The notes: generated by a model from the letters alone, not told the origin. A DNA stretch of 64,000 nt from Achromobacter anxifer (GCF_903652925.1 NZ_CAHLAR010000015.1:1-64000); one strand, 5' to 3'; positions 35,623-43,549 are shown, numbered from the stretch's first letter. Numbers and translations are program-made.

Positions 35623-35735
35623 TTTTCAGACATATTGGACAGTAATCGCGCACTTTTCAGACAAAACAAGCAGTAAGTGACTACTTTTCAGACGTGTTTA
35701 CCCGGTTTCGCAGGGTGATCGAGTGGTTTTCAGAC
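35623..35735. repeat. Four TTTTCAGAC direct repeats (IS21-type end)
   Basis: TTTTCAGAC occurs at 35623, 35654, 35685 and 35727, spaced 31, 31 and 42 bases. Multiple terminal repeats recognised by the transposase are a feature of IS21-family elements, and an IstB fragment lies just to the left, so this is probably the remaining transposon end. Confidence 0.6.
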
Positions 35736-35871
35736 ATCAGGGCGTACCCACCTCTGCGGTCGAAGTACCTTTGGAGGCGCCGATCAGAACCCTCTGCTCT
35801 TTTGTTGGAGCGGGACCTGCGATGAGCAACGTAGGCGATCGTAGGGGTAGCTCAAGGCAAACCTGGAGCTG

Positions 35872-36308
35872 AGACCAACTGTTCGGGCCTGGGTGGCCGA
35901 CATGACCTACATGCGCACGAAACGTCGCTGGCTTTATCTGGCCGCCGTGATGGACCTGTACTTGCGCAAGGTCGTCGGCTGGGTGATGGCGCCCACCATG
36001 CATGCGGAGCTAGTCTACGCGGCCTTACGCATCACCATCGCGCTGCGCCAACCCGCGCCCAGCTTGATTGGGCATGCCGACCGTGGCCGCCGGTACGCCA
36101 GCCAGGCTCACCGCGATCTGCTGGCTCGCCCCGGCCTGCTCACCAGCATGAGTCGCAAGGGAACTGCCGGGATAACGCCGGGATGGGAGGTTTCTTCCTA
36201 AACTTGAAGTTGGAGCGGATCTGGCAACGGAACTACGCCAATCCCGCTGAGGCCGTCACCGATATCAACCACTACATTGTCGGCTCTTTCAACACCTATC
36301 GCCTCAAT
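35872..36308 (+). pseudogene. IS3-family transposase (OrfB) C-terminal remnant, frameshifted
   Basis: RAWVADMTYMRTKRRWLYLAAVMDLYLRKVVGWVMAP and the SLIGHADRGRRYASQAHRDLL block are the DDE integrase core of IS3-family OrfB. After SMSRKG one base is missing at about 36160; the next frame continues with GGFFLNLKLERIWQRNYANPAEAVTDINHYI, the usual OrfB C-terminus. No N-terminal half, OrfA or terminal repeats are seen. The end is fused directly to a recombinase fragment. Confidence 0.85.
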
Positions 36309-36566
36309 TCTGTATCAGACCGAGGACGGCACGTGGCGTCTTCGCTTTTGGAGGGTAGGCTTCAAGAACGATGGGTTTAAAGATGAGGACTACGACGCCC
36401 CGCTACCCAAAGCAATAGGCCCAAGGGAACCCAGGGCATTCACGGTCGTGGCAGCATGTTGCACGACAAGCTGGAAACGCTGCTGAAACACTATGCCCAC
36501 CGTAAGAGCGAATCGGCATTCGATCTGAATGAGGAGCATATGAAGCCCTTCTTTGCCAAAGATTGA
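36297..36566 (+). pseudogene. Remnant of a second tyrosine recombinase 3' end
   Basis: Bases 36297-36420 match about 34785-34908 of the intact recombinase gene (YQTEDGTWRLRFW against YQAEDSTWRLRFW; YDAPLPKA in both). The match resumes at about 36428-36566 with DKLETLLKHYAHRKSESAFDLNEEHM, including the catalytic Tyr. About 220 bases are deleted between, removing the HxxR box and breaking the frame. The two copies differ enough to be diverged relatives rather than a recent duplication. Confidence 0.82.
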
Positions 36567-36645
36567 TGCGCCAGTATCCCCGGCAGCCTCATGATAGTTA
36601 GCTGAGACACAGAGGAGCAAGACGGGCCTGAACCGATAGTCATGC

Positions 36646-36675
36646 AAAAACCCCCACTGCTACATAGCGTGGGGG
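36646..36675 (-). terminator. Rho-independent terminator of XRE regulator gene
   Basis: On the minus strand CCCCCAC (36651-36657) and GTGGGGG (36669-36675) form a stem followed by five T (A run at 36646-36650 on the plus strand), 17 bases after the regulator stop codon. Confidence 0.8.
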
Positions 36676-36691
36676 CCAAGTTCAACGCAAA

Positions 36692-37165
36692 TCAATCCTG
36701 AAGCTTGATCCTCCGCGTCAACCACCAATCTCCCATCGGCCGGAGGAAGTCCTCAAGCTGAGCGCGCTGATGCAGCAGAACAATAAGTACCTTCATTGGA
36801 ACAGGCAGGCGTTCGAGGTCCGTGAGATCAACCCCTGCCTCTGCCGCTGATGGACTGCTGCTAATCGAAGCCAGCCCTCTCGAAATCCCCTCTTCGAAGG
36901 TCGGGATGTCCTCGATGAAGTCGGCCAACTCCAGCCGACCTGCGAGCACGAAGGCCCCGATCGGCGGCATACCGAGATACGTCGCGAACCGCCGCAAATG
37001 CTGATCGCTAACTGCATCCATCGCCTTGTCACCGTTCAACAACTGAGACAGGTAGCTCTGACTGACCCCGACGTGAGCGGCCAGCTGCGAAACAGTATGC
37101 GAACGTTCGCGCATGGCAACTCGCAAAGCGTGTCGGAGCCGAAGGCCCTTATTTCCTTTCTCCAT
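36692..37165 (-). CDS. XRE-family transcriptional regulator
   Basis: A 157-aa protein with an N-terminal Cro/C1-type helix-turn-helix (RLRHALRVAMRERSHTVSQLAAHVGVSQSYLSQLLNGDKAMDAVSDQHLRRFATYLGMP, residues about 9-67) and a C-terminal acidic/helical domain of unknown function. It diverges from the operon starting at 37324 across 158 bases that include the inverted repeat GGGCACATGCCC (37185-37196), so it probably represses that operon and itself. Confidence 0.85.
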   Translation of the reverse strand: MEKGNKGLRLRHALRVAMRERSHTVSQLAAHVGVSQSYLSQLLNGDKAMDAVSDQHLRRFATYLGMPPIGAFVLAGRLELADFIEDIPTFEEGISRGLASISSSPSAAEAGVDLTDLERLPVPMKVLIVLLHQRAQLEDFLRPMGDWWLTRRIKLQD

Positions 37166-37184
37166 AATTCTTGCCTAATAGAAC

Positions 37185-37196
37185 GGGCACATGCCC
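37185..37196. promoter_or_regulatory. Candidate XRE operator
   Basis: GGGCA-CA-TGCCC inverted repeat 20 bases upstream of the XRE gene start, between divergent genes. The arms are only 5 bp, so support is modest. Confidence 0.4.
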
Positions 37197-37323
37197 ACAG
37201 GCGTATAGCTAGATGTGGCGCACGATGAGGCATTGCCGTCAGCGCAATCCCATTGCCCCCAGCAATAAAGACCCCATGCCAAGTAGAGACCAGTAGGCTG
37301 GAGCATATTTTCTCGGCCCCCAG

Positions 37324-38031
37324 ATGATCTACTTTCACCCCAACGCTCTTGACACCTCTGACCTAGGTGACCCGGCAAAGCGACTCCTTCACACAATGAT
37401 GGCCATCGGAATCGAGCTAGGCGAGAGCGACCATCATCGCGTGGAGGCTGAGGAACTTCTGCGACGAGCAGATCTGCCACGAGAAAGTCGATCGCTAATG
37501 CGGGACCTGCTCATCGAATGCACGAAAGCCTTGGGTTTGCTTGAGCCGGATGACGACAGCGACGACGACGCGCTAGAGGCAAGCTGCCCTGTCTTCCAAT
37601 ATGTCGCCCAAGACCATAATGAAGTGATCTACCGAATGTGTCGGCCCATCTATGGACTGTCGGCGTCAGAACTGCAACGCCTGCTTCCTCTACATCCGCA
37701 CAAGTTTGTTCCGCTTCTTCCGACACGTGTAGCAAACGAAAGTGTGTCATTCAACTCTCATGCCGAATCCGCCCAAGGCTGGCCAGGCAGCAAGGAGATG
37801 ATCAAGACCTCAAACTCCAGACCTATATCCCTGGCAAACGCAGGAGGCGATAACTCTGATCAACCTATCGACCTGAACGAGGTAGTTCGAACGCTCTGGC
37901 GACTCGCTCACGAGGATGGGGACTTAGGCGCGGAATACTGGAACTCAGTCATTAACCTCCTCAGATCAGCAAACTCCATGCGCTCGGAACTGCTGGAGCT
38001 TCGGCGACGTGAGAATGCATCTAAGGCATGA
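37324..38031 (+). CDS. Hypothetical protein, first gene of a three-gene operon
   Basis: A 235-aa soluble, acidic protein I do not recognise. It is helical, with an Asp-rich run PDDDSDDD near residues 75-83 and a C-terminal helix ending LLELRRRENASKA. It overlaps the AbrB-like gene by 4 bases (ATGA) and is divergent from the XRE regulator. The ribosome site is poor (GGAG 23 bases upstream). Its context (regulator, AbrB-type protein, HAD enzyme, defence island) suggests an island-encoded stress or defence module, but no biochemical role can be read from the sequence. Confidence 0.6.
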   Translation: MIYFHPNALDTSDLGDPAKRLLHTMMAIGIELGESDHHRVEAEELLRRADLPRESRSLMRDLLIECTKALGLLEPDDDSDDDALEASCPVFQYVAQDHNEVIYRMCRPIYGLSASELQRLLPLHPHKFVPLLPTRVANESVSFNSHAESAQGWPGSKEMIKTSNSRPISLANAGGDNSDQPIDLNEVVRTLWRLAHEDGDLGAEYWNSVINLLRSANSMRSELLELRRRENASKA

Positions 38032-38225
38032 CGGATGAGCAGACCTCAGCGAAGCTGAGCACCAAAGGCAGGGTGACGATCCCCGGCGCCATCCGCGAGA
38101 AGCTGTCTCTCAGGCCTGGCGACAGACTCCAATTCGAACTACGTGTAAATGGCTCGTTGGAAGCTCGTGTTGCCGGAGGAAACAGCGAAGTGCCGGCTGG
38201 CCGCACGGATGGCGGGCACGAATGA
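38028..38225 (+). CDS. AbrB/MazE/SpoVT-type DNA-binding protein
   Basis: A 65-aa swapped-hairpin protein: AKLSTKGRVTIPGAIREKLSLRPGDRLQFEL (residues about 8-38) is the AbrB/MazE signature. Proteins of this size are commonly antitoxins that also repress their operon. No PIN or MazF toxin lies next to it; its neighbours are an unknown protein upstream (4-base overlap) and a HAD-type enzyme downstream, either of which could be its partner. Confidence 0.8.
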   Translation: MTDEQTSAKLSTKGRVTIPGAIREKLSLRPGDRLQFELRVNGSLEARVAGGNSEVPAGRTDGGHE

Positions 38226-38321
38226 TCTCCGCAGCTTCCCCCGAATGGCCTGCCTCCGCTTCAAGTGCGGGAGCATGTCGTCAGTATTGCTCCCCCTCAC
38301 TCTTCGACACGGGCTTACCCT

Positions 38322-38753
38322 ATGCCTCGCCCCAACATCCTTGCCCTCGACTTAGAAGGCACATTAATTTCTAACGCCGCCAGCCAAATCCCTCGACCTG
38401 GGCTCAACGAGTTCCTGATTCATTGCCGTGAGATGTTCCCGAGGATCGTGATGTACACGACGGTAAGCGAATGGAGGTTTCGCCCAATCGCAGAACTTCT
38501 CGTTGATGAAGGCCTGGCACCCGGCTAGTTTGCACAAATTGAATACGTGCGGTGGAAAGGGGCCACCAAGGACTTGGCAAGGATCCGTGGTGCAACGGTT
38601 CAACAGTGCCTTCTAGTCGATGACTTCGAAGGATATGTCCATTCCGGGCAGCAATTTCAGTGGGTGAGAATCGACTGTTTCGAACATCCCTATGAGCCGG
38701 CTGACCAGGGGCTCGCACGTACACTACTGGATCTACGCCAGCGACTGGGTTGA
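38322..38753 (+). pseudogene. HAD-family phosphatase interrupted by an in-frame TAG
   Basis: Starting at the ATG 38322, the frame gives motif I (ILALDLEGTLIS; Asp10), motif II (VMYTTVSEWRF) and then TAG at 38526-38528 after 68 codons. The same frame continues without another stop through WKGATKDLARIRG (motif III Lys) and CLLVDDFEGYV (motif IV Asp pair) to a TGA at 38751. The full 143-codon product would resemble NIF/FCP-type small HAD phosphatases. One point mutation (amber) explains the break; a sequencing error or read-through are alternatives. Confidence 0.8.
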
Positions 38754-38904
38754 GCCTTCTAAATGGTCAACTACGGGGTAGAGCTGCCGCACTGAAACAG
38801 GAGATTCGCTCTTCCGCCTGCTGCCAGAAGGACGTCTCGTGTCAGGCGGGAATCCCAACCCACCGCTCGTTGGAAAAGAGCCCTTCCAAGAACATGCCGC
38901 GGCT

Positions 38905-39906
38905 TCAGAACGGGATCTCATCGGAAAATGGATCCACAGTCTTGGGCAAGGGCAGAGCGTCTTTTGGCAAAGGCAAATTCGCTACGATGAACAGGTTGAG
39001 GATGTCATCTCGATCCATGAACATCACTTGCGACCGCTTACTGGCGTCCAGTTTGTTGCCGAGCCAGTTTCGCGCTGCCTTGGTGATCGTCCCGCCAGCA
39101 ACAATAAAGGCGTGATCGACCAGTACACGCCTACTTAGCTCTGAGTCAAAAATTTCGTGGCCCAACATCATCGAGACTTGGTTCAGGATCTCGGCTACGT
39201 TAGCCGACCCATCCTTCCCCACTCCTGCTGAATCCAGTTTTCCCTTTTTTGCCTGTATGCCGAAGTACAAGACGTGTAGTGTCGGCAGCGTGTACTTCAT
39301 CCATATATCTTTACCGTACTCAAGCGCCTTGTCCTGATGACCAGCTGCTGTGATTCGATGAAAGCCGAGCTGACGGAATAGCGGCAGCAATATCTCTTCG
39401 ATTAGCTCGTCCTCAGAGCACTTATCAAGGTAAGCGGTCAACTGCGCCCGACGCTCCAGCTCAATGGGCGTCATCGGACGGTGCGGATTGGCTAATTGCG
39501 CGATAGTGTTGGTAGCCGTGTGACGAAGCTGCGCAGTGCCCTGCTCATCAAAGAATGCCTCCCACCCCTCACGCGCAAGGACAACGTTAAGCGTCACGAG
39601 TGCATTCTTCCGCTCCGGATCTCCGCTCTGCGCATCGTCCTTATCAAGCAAGGAGCGGATGATCTTAATGAACGCGTCTGGCGGCACCGTCGGCCCAGGT
39701 TGGGGCAGTGCTAAGACCTCCTCTAATCGACTGGCGACCCAGGGAGATCTAGAGGAGCCATCGTGCGCATAGTCAAGGTCACAGTCTTGGAAGAATTCGG
39801 TCAGGTACATGCTTGAGCGATACCTGAAGAAATTGACTTTTTCTGGCTCGCCATTGCCGCAGATGAGGTCGGCTAGGGCACGCAGGTTTCGGCTCTTCCA
39901 TTTCAT
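38905..39906 (-). CDS. Predicted abortive-infection nuclease: AbiJ-NTD3-like plus PD-(D/E)XK
   Basis: A 333-aa protein in two parts. Residues about 1-90 (ALADLICGN, FRYRSSMYLTEFFQDCDLDYAHDGSSRSPWVASRLEEVL) look like the AbiJ N-terminal domain 3 found fused to various phage-defence effectors. Residues about 165-260 look like a PD-(D/E)XK nuclease of the Mrr type: helix EEILLPLFRQLGF, then EYGKD (Asp200) and FGIQAKKGKLD (Gln218-x-Lys220). It is a single gene on the minus strand with its own flanks, pointing towards the broken HAD gene. A role in degrading DNA during infection is inferred from domains and context. Confidence 0.7.
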   Translation of the reverse strand: MKWKSRNLRALADLICGNGEPEKVNFFRYRSSMYLTEFFQDCDLDYAHDGSSRSPWVASRLEEVLALPQPGPTVPPDAFIKIIRSLLDKDDAQSGDPERKNALVTLNVVLAREGWEAFFDEQGTAQLRHTATNTIAQLANPHRPMTPIELERRAQLTAYLDKCSEDELIEEILLPLFRQLGFHRITAAGHQDKALEYGKDIWMKYTLPTLHVLYFGIQAKKGKLDSAGVGKDGSANVAEILNQVSMMLGHEIFDSELSRRVLVDHAFIVAGGTITKAARNWLGNKLDASKRSQVMFMDRDDILNLFIVANLPLPKDALPLPKTVDPFSDEIPF

Positions 39907-41025
39907 AGCTAGTCTGGTAGCTCCATGAGTGCTTTTCAGCTAAGACGATACCGCACCTGAGGGGCTCCAGCCCGGAACTTGCTTTCGTTGGGTTGAACTG
40001 GATATGTGGGGAGGGGCCGGGAGCTGGGACGGGCGTCACGCTCGATGAAAGATACTCGACGCAAATGCCGAATGCCCGCGGCTCCAACTTCAAACTGGAC
40101 GACTTCCAGTGGGTTCGTGGGAGTGGCTCCTGATCCATTCTCGAATGCTCAGCTCGTTCCCAGAACGACTAGGCGGGGAAACAGCTAAGACATCCGCGCC
40201 GGAGCAGCATCGGGGATAGACTACGTTACTCAAAGCCCCGTATGAATACCGAAATGGATCGCATGACTGCACAGGTGCCCCGAGAGACATGGGATCCAAA
40301 AGCAAAGCCCACGCATTGCGTGGGCCCAAGGAAAGTCATCGGAACGGCGCCCGCAAAATGCGATCTGCAAATTGCGCCTCACTTTGAGGCACCCCGCTCA
40401 ACTGGACAGCGATGCTGAGTGACTCCAGTTCTGCTCCCAAGCCTCGCCCGTAATGTCACCCCGGCCGGACTTATCGTCGAATTCAGCGATAGGAAAGTTT
40501 ATCAAACACGCGCCAAGCCGCATAGTCAGCGACGCCCAATCTCAATAGACTGCGCTACCACCCCACCCATCTGGTAAGCCAGTGTTTTCGCACAGCTAAC
40601 CAGGGGTGCGAGCATCCCATCTCGAAGCCTAGCAACGTACCTTGCACGACAGGACAGAGCTCGCATGACGCGAATCTTCCATTCAGGGGAGATGGATCTT
40701 TTAGTTAAAGAACTCTTTTAGTTAGGAGCTCCAAGGAAGGCGGCTGACTCTCAAAAACAGGCCTGAATCACAAGGAGATTTTCCATGCAGATCGGGCAGC
40801 CCCGCCCGCCTGACGCAATCTGCCCCCCCTGCTTAGGCACTCTGCCCTCCCTCCCATTACCTCTGCTCGTTTGCGTGCTGACCCGCCTCTGAGCCAATCC
40901 GATTCCCCCGGCGGCATCTCTGTTGCCACTCCCAGTCAAAAAACCCGGATTTCTGTAGGTCAGGCAAGCGGCATGCCCCCCTTGCGAAGCTATACATACT
41001 CAATGAAACTCTTAGTGCGCGAGTC
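39907..41025. other. 1.1-kb gene-free region upstream of trfA-like gene
   Basis: No convincing gene on either strand. It holds a hairpin GCCCACGC-ATT-GCGTGGGC (40307-40325) and two copies of TCTTTTAGTTA at 40697 and 40714 (17-base pitch). Its position just before a plasmid-type replication initiator makes it the likeliest place for a replication origin, though it has no long AT-rich block or clear series of iterons. Confidence 0.5.
40697..40724. repeat. Two 11-bp repeats with 17-base pitch
   Basis: TCTTTTAGTTA at 40697-40707 and 40714-40724, same orientation, 300 bases before the TrfA-type gene. The pitch is iteron-like, but with only two copies it may be chance. Confidence 0.45.
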
Positions 41026-41877
41026 ATGAGTAATAAACCCGATCACCCCCGGGCGCAGGATGTTTGGCTAACTCCACACTTGAGACCAGGAAATGTTCGG
41101 GCTGCGATCCCAAACGTTCTGGCCCGTTCAGCGATATTTGCAGGCCAGCCTGCGAATTTGAAGAATCGGCGAGCGTTCACTGAGAACTCACTCCTGCAAT
41201 CGGTCCGAGGCTATCAAATCTTTCAGCAAGGCGGCATGCAGCTAACTCAAGCTGAAGCGACCTTGTGGATGGAACTGCTCAGAATTGCCTTGCTGGCCAC
41301 CCAAGAACCAAATGCATCTCGCATTCCGATTGACATTTCTGCCAACGGCCTGCTGAAGCGGCTGGATAAGGCCTGCGACAGAAAGAACCGTCAGGCCCTG
41401 CGGACGAGTTTGCAAGGTTTGGCCGCTGCGCGTGTGAGCGTCGTGCACGACAGCGGATTCAGATGGGAGAGCAATCTGGTCAACCTTGATGAAGCGGTCA
41501 ATGGGTCATCCACACGCATCGTTTTGAGCGTTGATATCAACCTGCTCTCTGCGTACACAGCAGGTTATACGCTCGTCAATTTGGATCAACGACGCAAGCT
41601 GAGAGATTCAGCGCTGGGGCTTTGGCTACACACGTTCTACTCGACACATAGAATTCCGCTACCGCTCGCCTCAGCCACACTGCAACGGCTTTCGGGGTGC
41701 GAGAACATGAGAGCCGCTGCCTGGGCGCATAAGCTGAAACTCGCTTTGGAAGCTTTGACAGATGCCACTGGTTGGAAATGCCAGTTTGATCTATCTAAGG
41801 GCACGATGATCCACGTTGAAAGGCCGGCCTTCGTGTCGAAACGAGACCGGCAACGCCCTCTCTACGAAGAGATCTGA
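41026..41877 (+). CDS. trfA: TrfA-family plasmid replication initiator
   Basis: A 283-aa protein with the TrfA layout: AIPNVLARSAIFAG near the N-terminus (family: IPNAxxRSALF), FTENSLLQSVRGYQIFQQGG, LTQAEATLWMELLRIA, the winged-helix region with LDKACDRKNRQALRTSLQGLAAARVSV, then LRDSALGLWLHTFYSTHRIPLPLASATLQRLSGCEN and KLALEALTDATGWKCQFDLSKGTMIHVERP. TrfA binds iterons and opens the origin of IncP-type plasmids. In an integrated island it suggests either replication of the excised circle or a plasmid ancestry. Start ATG at 41026; the ribosome site is weak. Confidence 0.85.
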   Translation: MSNKPDHPRAQDVWLTPHLRPGNVRAAIPNVLARSAIFAGQPANLKNRRAFTENSLLQSVRGYQIFQQGGMQLTQAEATLWMELLRIALLATQEPNASRIPIDISANGLLKRLDKACDRKNRQALRTSLQGLAAARVSVVHDSGFRWESNLVNLDEAVNGSSTRIVLSVDINLLSAYTAGYTLVNLDQRRKLRDSALGLWLHTFYSTHRIPLPLASATLQRLSGCENMRAAAWAHKLKLALEALTDATGWKCQFDLSKGTMIHVERPAFVSKRDRQRPLYEEI

Positions 41878-42021
41878 ATCGCCATCGCGGCGGCTGTGTT
41901 GCCCTCTAGGCGAGGGCCGATAACGCTGGGAGCTCTCTAATGGCGCGGTAGACAGCTCTCAATTCCGCGATCAAAGCCCAAGCTAGATCTGCCTGGGCTT
42001 TGATCATCGCCAAACAGTCGG

Positions 42022-43224
42022 TCAGGCGGCTTGCACTGTCCGCGTTGACACCGTGCCCCGTCGAGCAAACTCGACCCGGATTACGTTGCCGCATGTCGCG
42101 ACGGCAACATGGTCGAGCAGTTCGGACGAACCGTCGTAGGAGTCGGAGGAAGGAGCGGCGACCATGACATGTTTGCCCGACGAGGCTTCTGGCTCGTAAC
42201 TCCCTCCACTGCGCGCAGCCTCCACAGCCCTCACCCTTGCGGCCAATTCGCTAGGCGAAGGGTTGTAATAGCGCATGGCCATCTGCAAGGTCTTCCAACC
42301 CATGATCTTGGCCAGCTCCTGAGGCATCATGTGCGGGGCCAAGCGAGTCGCGGCTTCGTGACGAAGGTCGTGAAAGTGCAAGTCGACCAGGCCAGCAGCC
42401 ACGCAAGCTGCCTTGAAATCGCAATCGAGCTTGCCGGTCTCGTGATAGCCCTTGAGGACCTTCTCTGTCGAACGAGGAAGACTCTCAAGGACGCGTACAG
42501 CCTCGAGATTCAAGCCCACTGACCGCTTGCTGCCATTGCGGGCCTTTGTCAGGTTCATGACGCCGCCTTTCAGATCAACCTGTGACCACTCAAGAGTCAG
42601 AAGCTCACCGGCACGCAAACCCGTGGCCAGCGAGAGTCGAATGCATGCTTCCAGCCAGACTGGTTGCCGAACGCGCTTGTCGCTTACCCTCGAGAGGAGC
42701 CGGGCCTCTTCATCCCCACGAAGCCTACGCTCACGGCCTTCGGGCGCCGATGGCCGCCTCACGTCCTTCAAAGGATTGTCGAGTGGCCAGTTCCACTCCT
42801 TCTTGCCAATCGTGTACAGATGCGAGAGCAGCGCCAGCTCGAGCCGCACCGTGTTAGCACTGCCTACTTGTGCGGTTCGCTCATTGCGGTACTTGGCAAA
42901 GTCAGAGGACTGAAGAGTGCTCAGCTCACGCTTGGCCAGCGGATGCTTCTTCAGAAGTCGAATTCGATTGCGTTCGTTGCGCTGCCCGCCCACGGCCTTG
43001 GTCGGGACGACTTCTTCCATGTAGCGGTCCAAGGCGTCGCCGAGGGTCAGTTTCGCGACGGGGCGCAGGTCTCTGAATTTCCCCTCGTCCATTTGCCCCT
43101 CGTGCTTTCGCACCCACCGTTCGGCGTCGTCTTTGGTCAAGAACGTCTGGGTTTGCCGCGGGAAGCCTTTACGACGAATGTCTGCCTGGTACTGGTAGTC
43201 ACCGCGCTTTTGAATGTTAGCCAT
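42022..43224 (-). CDS. int: Tyrosine integrase of the island
   Basis: A 400-aa phage-type integrase. The N-terminal arm-binding domain (MANIQKRGDYQYQADIRRKGFPRQTQTFLTKDDAERW) is followed by a SAM-like core-binding domain and a catalytic domain with Arg in ATGLRAGELLTLEW, HDLRHEAATRL (HxxR), GWKTLQMAMRYYNP (Trp in place of the usual second His, and nucleophile Tyr), plus a C-terminal extension of about 75 residues. It lies 250 bases from the intact tRNA-Lys and reads away from it, the standard layout for tRNA-targeting islands. The ATG at 43224 matches the family start better than the longer frame from 43266. Confidence 0.93.
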   Translation of the reverse strand: MANIQKRGDYQYQADIRRKGFPRQTQTFLTKDDAERWVRKHEGQMDEGKFRDLRPVAKLTLGDALDRYMEEVVPTKAVGGQRNERNRIRLLKKHPLAKRELSTLQSSDFAKYRNERTAQVGSANTVRLELALLSHLYTIGKKEWNWPLDNPLKDVRRPSAPEGRERRLRGDEEARLLSRVSDKRVRQPVWLEACIRLSLATGLRAGELLTLEWSQVDLKGGVMNLTKARNGSKRSVGLNLEAVRVLESLPRSTEKVLKGYHETGKLDCDFKAACVAAGLVDLHFHDLRHEAATRLAPHMMPQELAKIMGWKTLQMAMRYYNPSPSELAARVRAVEAARSGGSYEPEASSGKHVMVAAPSSDSYDGSSELLDHVAVATCGNVIRVEFARRGTVSTRTVQAA

Positions 43225-43385
43225 GCTGCTTATCTCACAATTTGAGGATTGAGGTATAAGCGCCAACGCGGGAGGGCCCTTGCTTCGCGGGGCTCCGTTT
43301 CGCCGAAAACTACCAGCAAATGGAGGTAGAAATTTTTTCTGTAACAGCGCTCGAAGATAGCTGCCTTAGTCCGCCAAAACACCGA

Positions 43386-43407
43386 AGTGCGTTAGAAGTG
43401 CGGTCAA
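43386..43407. repeat. Right terminal repeat, candidate integrase arm site
   Basis: Same 22-bp sequence as 16241-16262 with one mismatch (G for A), same orientation, between the integrase start and attR. Confidence 0.6.
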
Positions 43408-43425
43408 AATTCCCAGAAAGCAAAA

Positions 43426-43447
43426 AGCCCACCGTTTCCGGTGGGCT
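43426..43447 (-). terminator. Island-supplied terminator for tRNA-Lys
   Basis: Minus-strand stem AGCCCACCG / CGGTGGGCT with a four-base loop and a T5 tract, 27 bases beyond the tRNA 3' end. It stands in for the original terminator displaced to 16049-16081. Confidence 0.82.
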
Positions 43448-43468
43448 AAGCGCTTGATACTACTAGAG

Positions 43469-43522
43469 AATTCTGGTGGGCTGTGAGTGGCTCGAACACT
43501 CGACCTACGGATTAAGAGTCCG
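43469..43522. repeat. attR: 54-bp repeat within intact tRNA-Lys
   Basis: Perfect copy of 16084-16137, covering the 3' 49 bases of the tRNA gene and five bases downstream. It marks the right island boundary. Confidence 0.95.
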
Positions 43523-43549
43523 CTGCTCTACCAACTGAGCTAACAGCCC
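43474..43549 (-). tRNA. tRNA-Lys(CUU)
   Basis: A complete 76-base cloverleaf on the minus strand: acceptor GGGCTGT pairing with ACAGCCC, D arm with AGCTCAGTTGGTAGAGC, anticodon loop CTCTTAA (anticodon CTT at 43516-43514), T arm with GTTCGAGCC, and an encoded CCA. It is the integration site of the island and remains intact. Confidence 0.97.

Larger units (their letters stand above)
16084..43522. mobile_element. tRNA-Lys-integrated genomic island (about 27.4 kb)
   Basis: Bounded by the 54-bp repeats, with a tyrosine integrase (42022-43224) reading away from the intact tRNA-Lys at the right end and an AlpA-like protein at the left end. The genes inside use visibly more A/T-ending codons than both flanks. 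Cargo is dominated by defence functions (sspBCD, sspFGH and associated genes, an AbiJ-like nuclease) with IS debris and a TrfA-type replication protein. No conjugation genes are present, so transfer would need help or the element may be fixed. Confidence 0.93.

Noticed and set aside
38028-38225. Classical MazEF toxin-antitoxin locus
   Set aside because: The AbrB/MazE-type gene has no MazF or PIN gene beside it; the neighbours are an unknown protein and a HAD enzyme.
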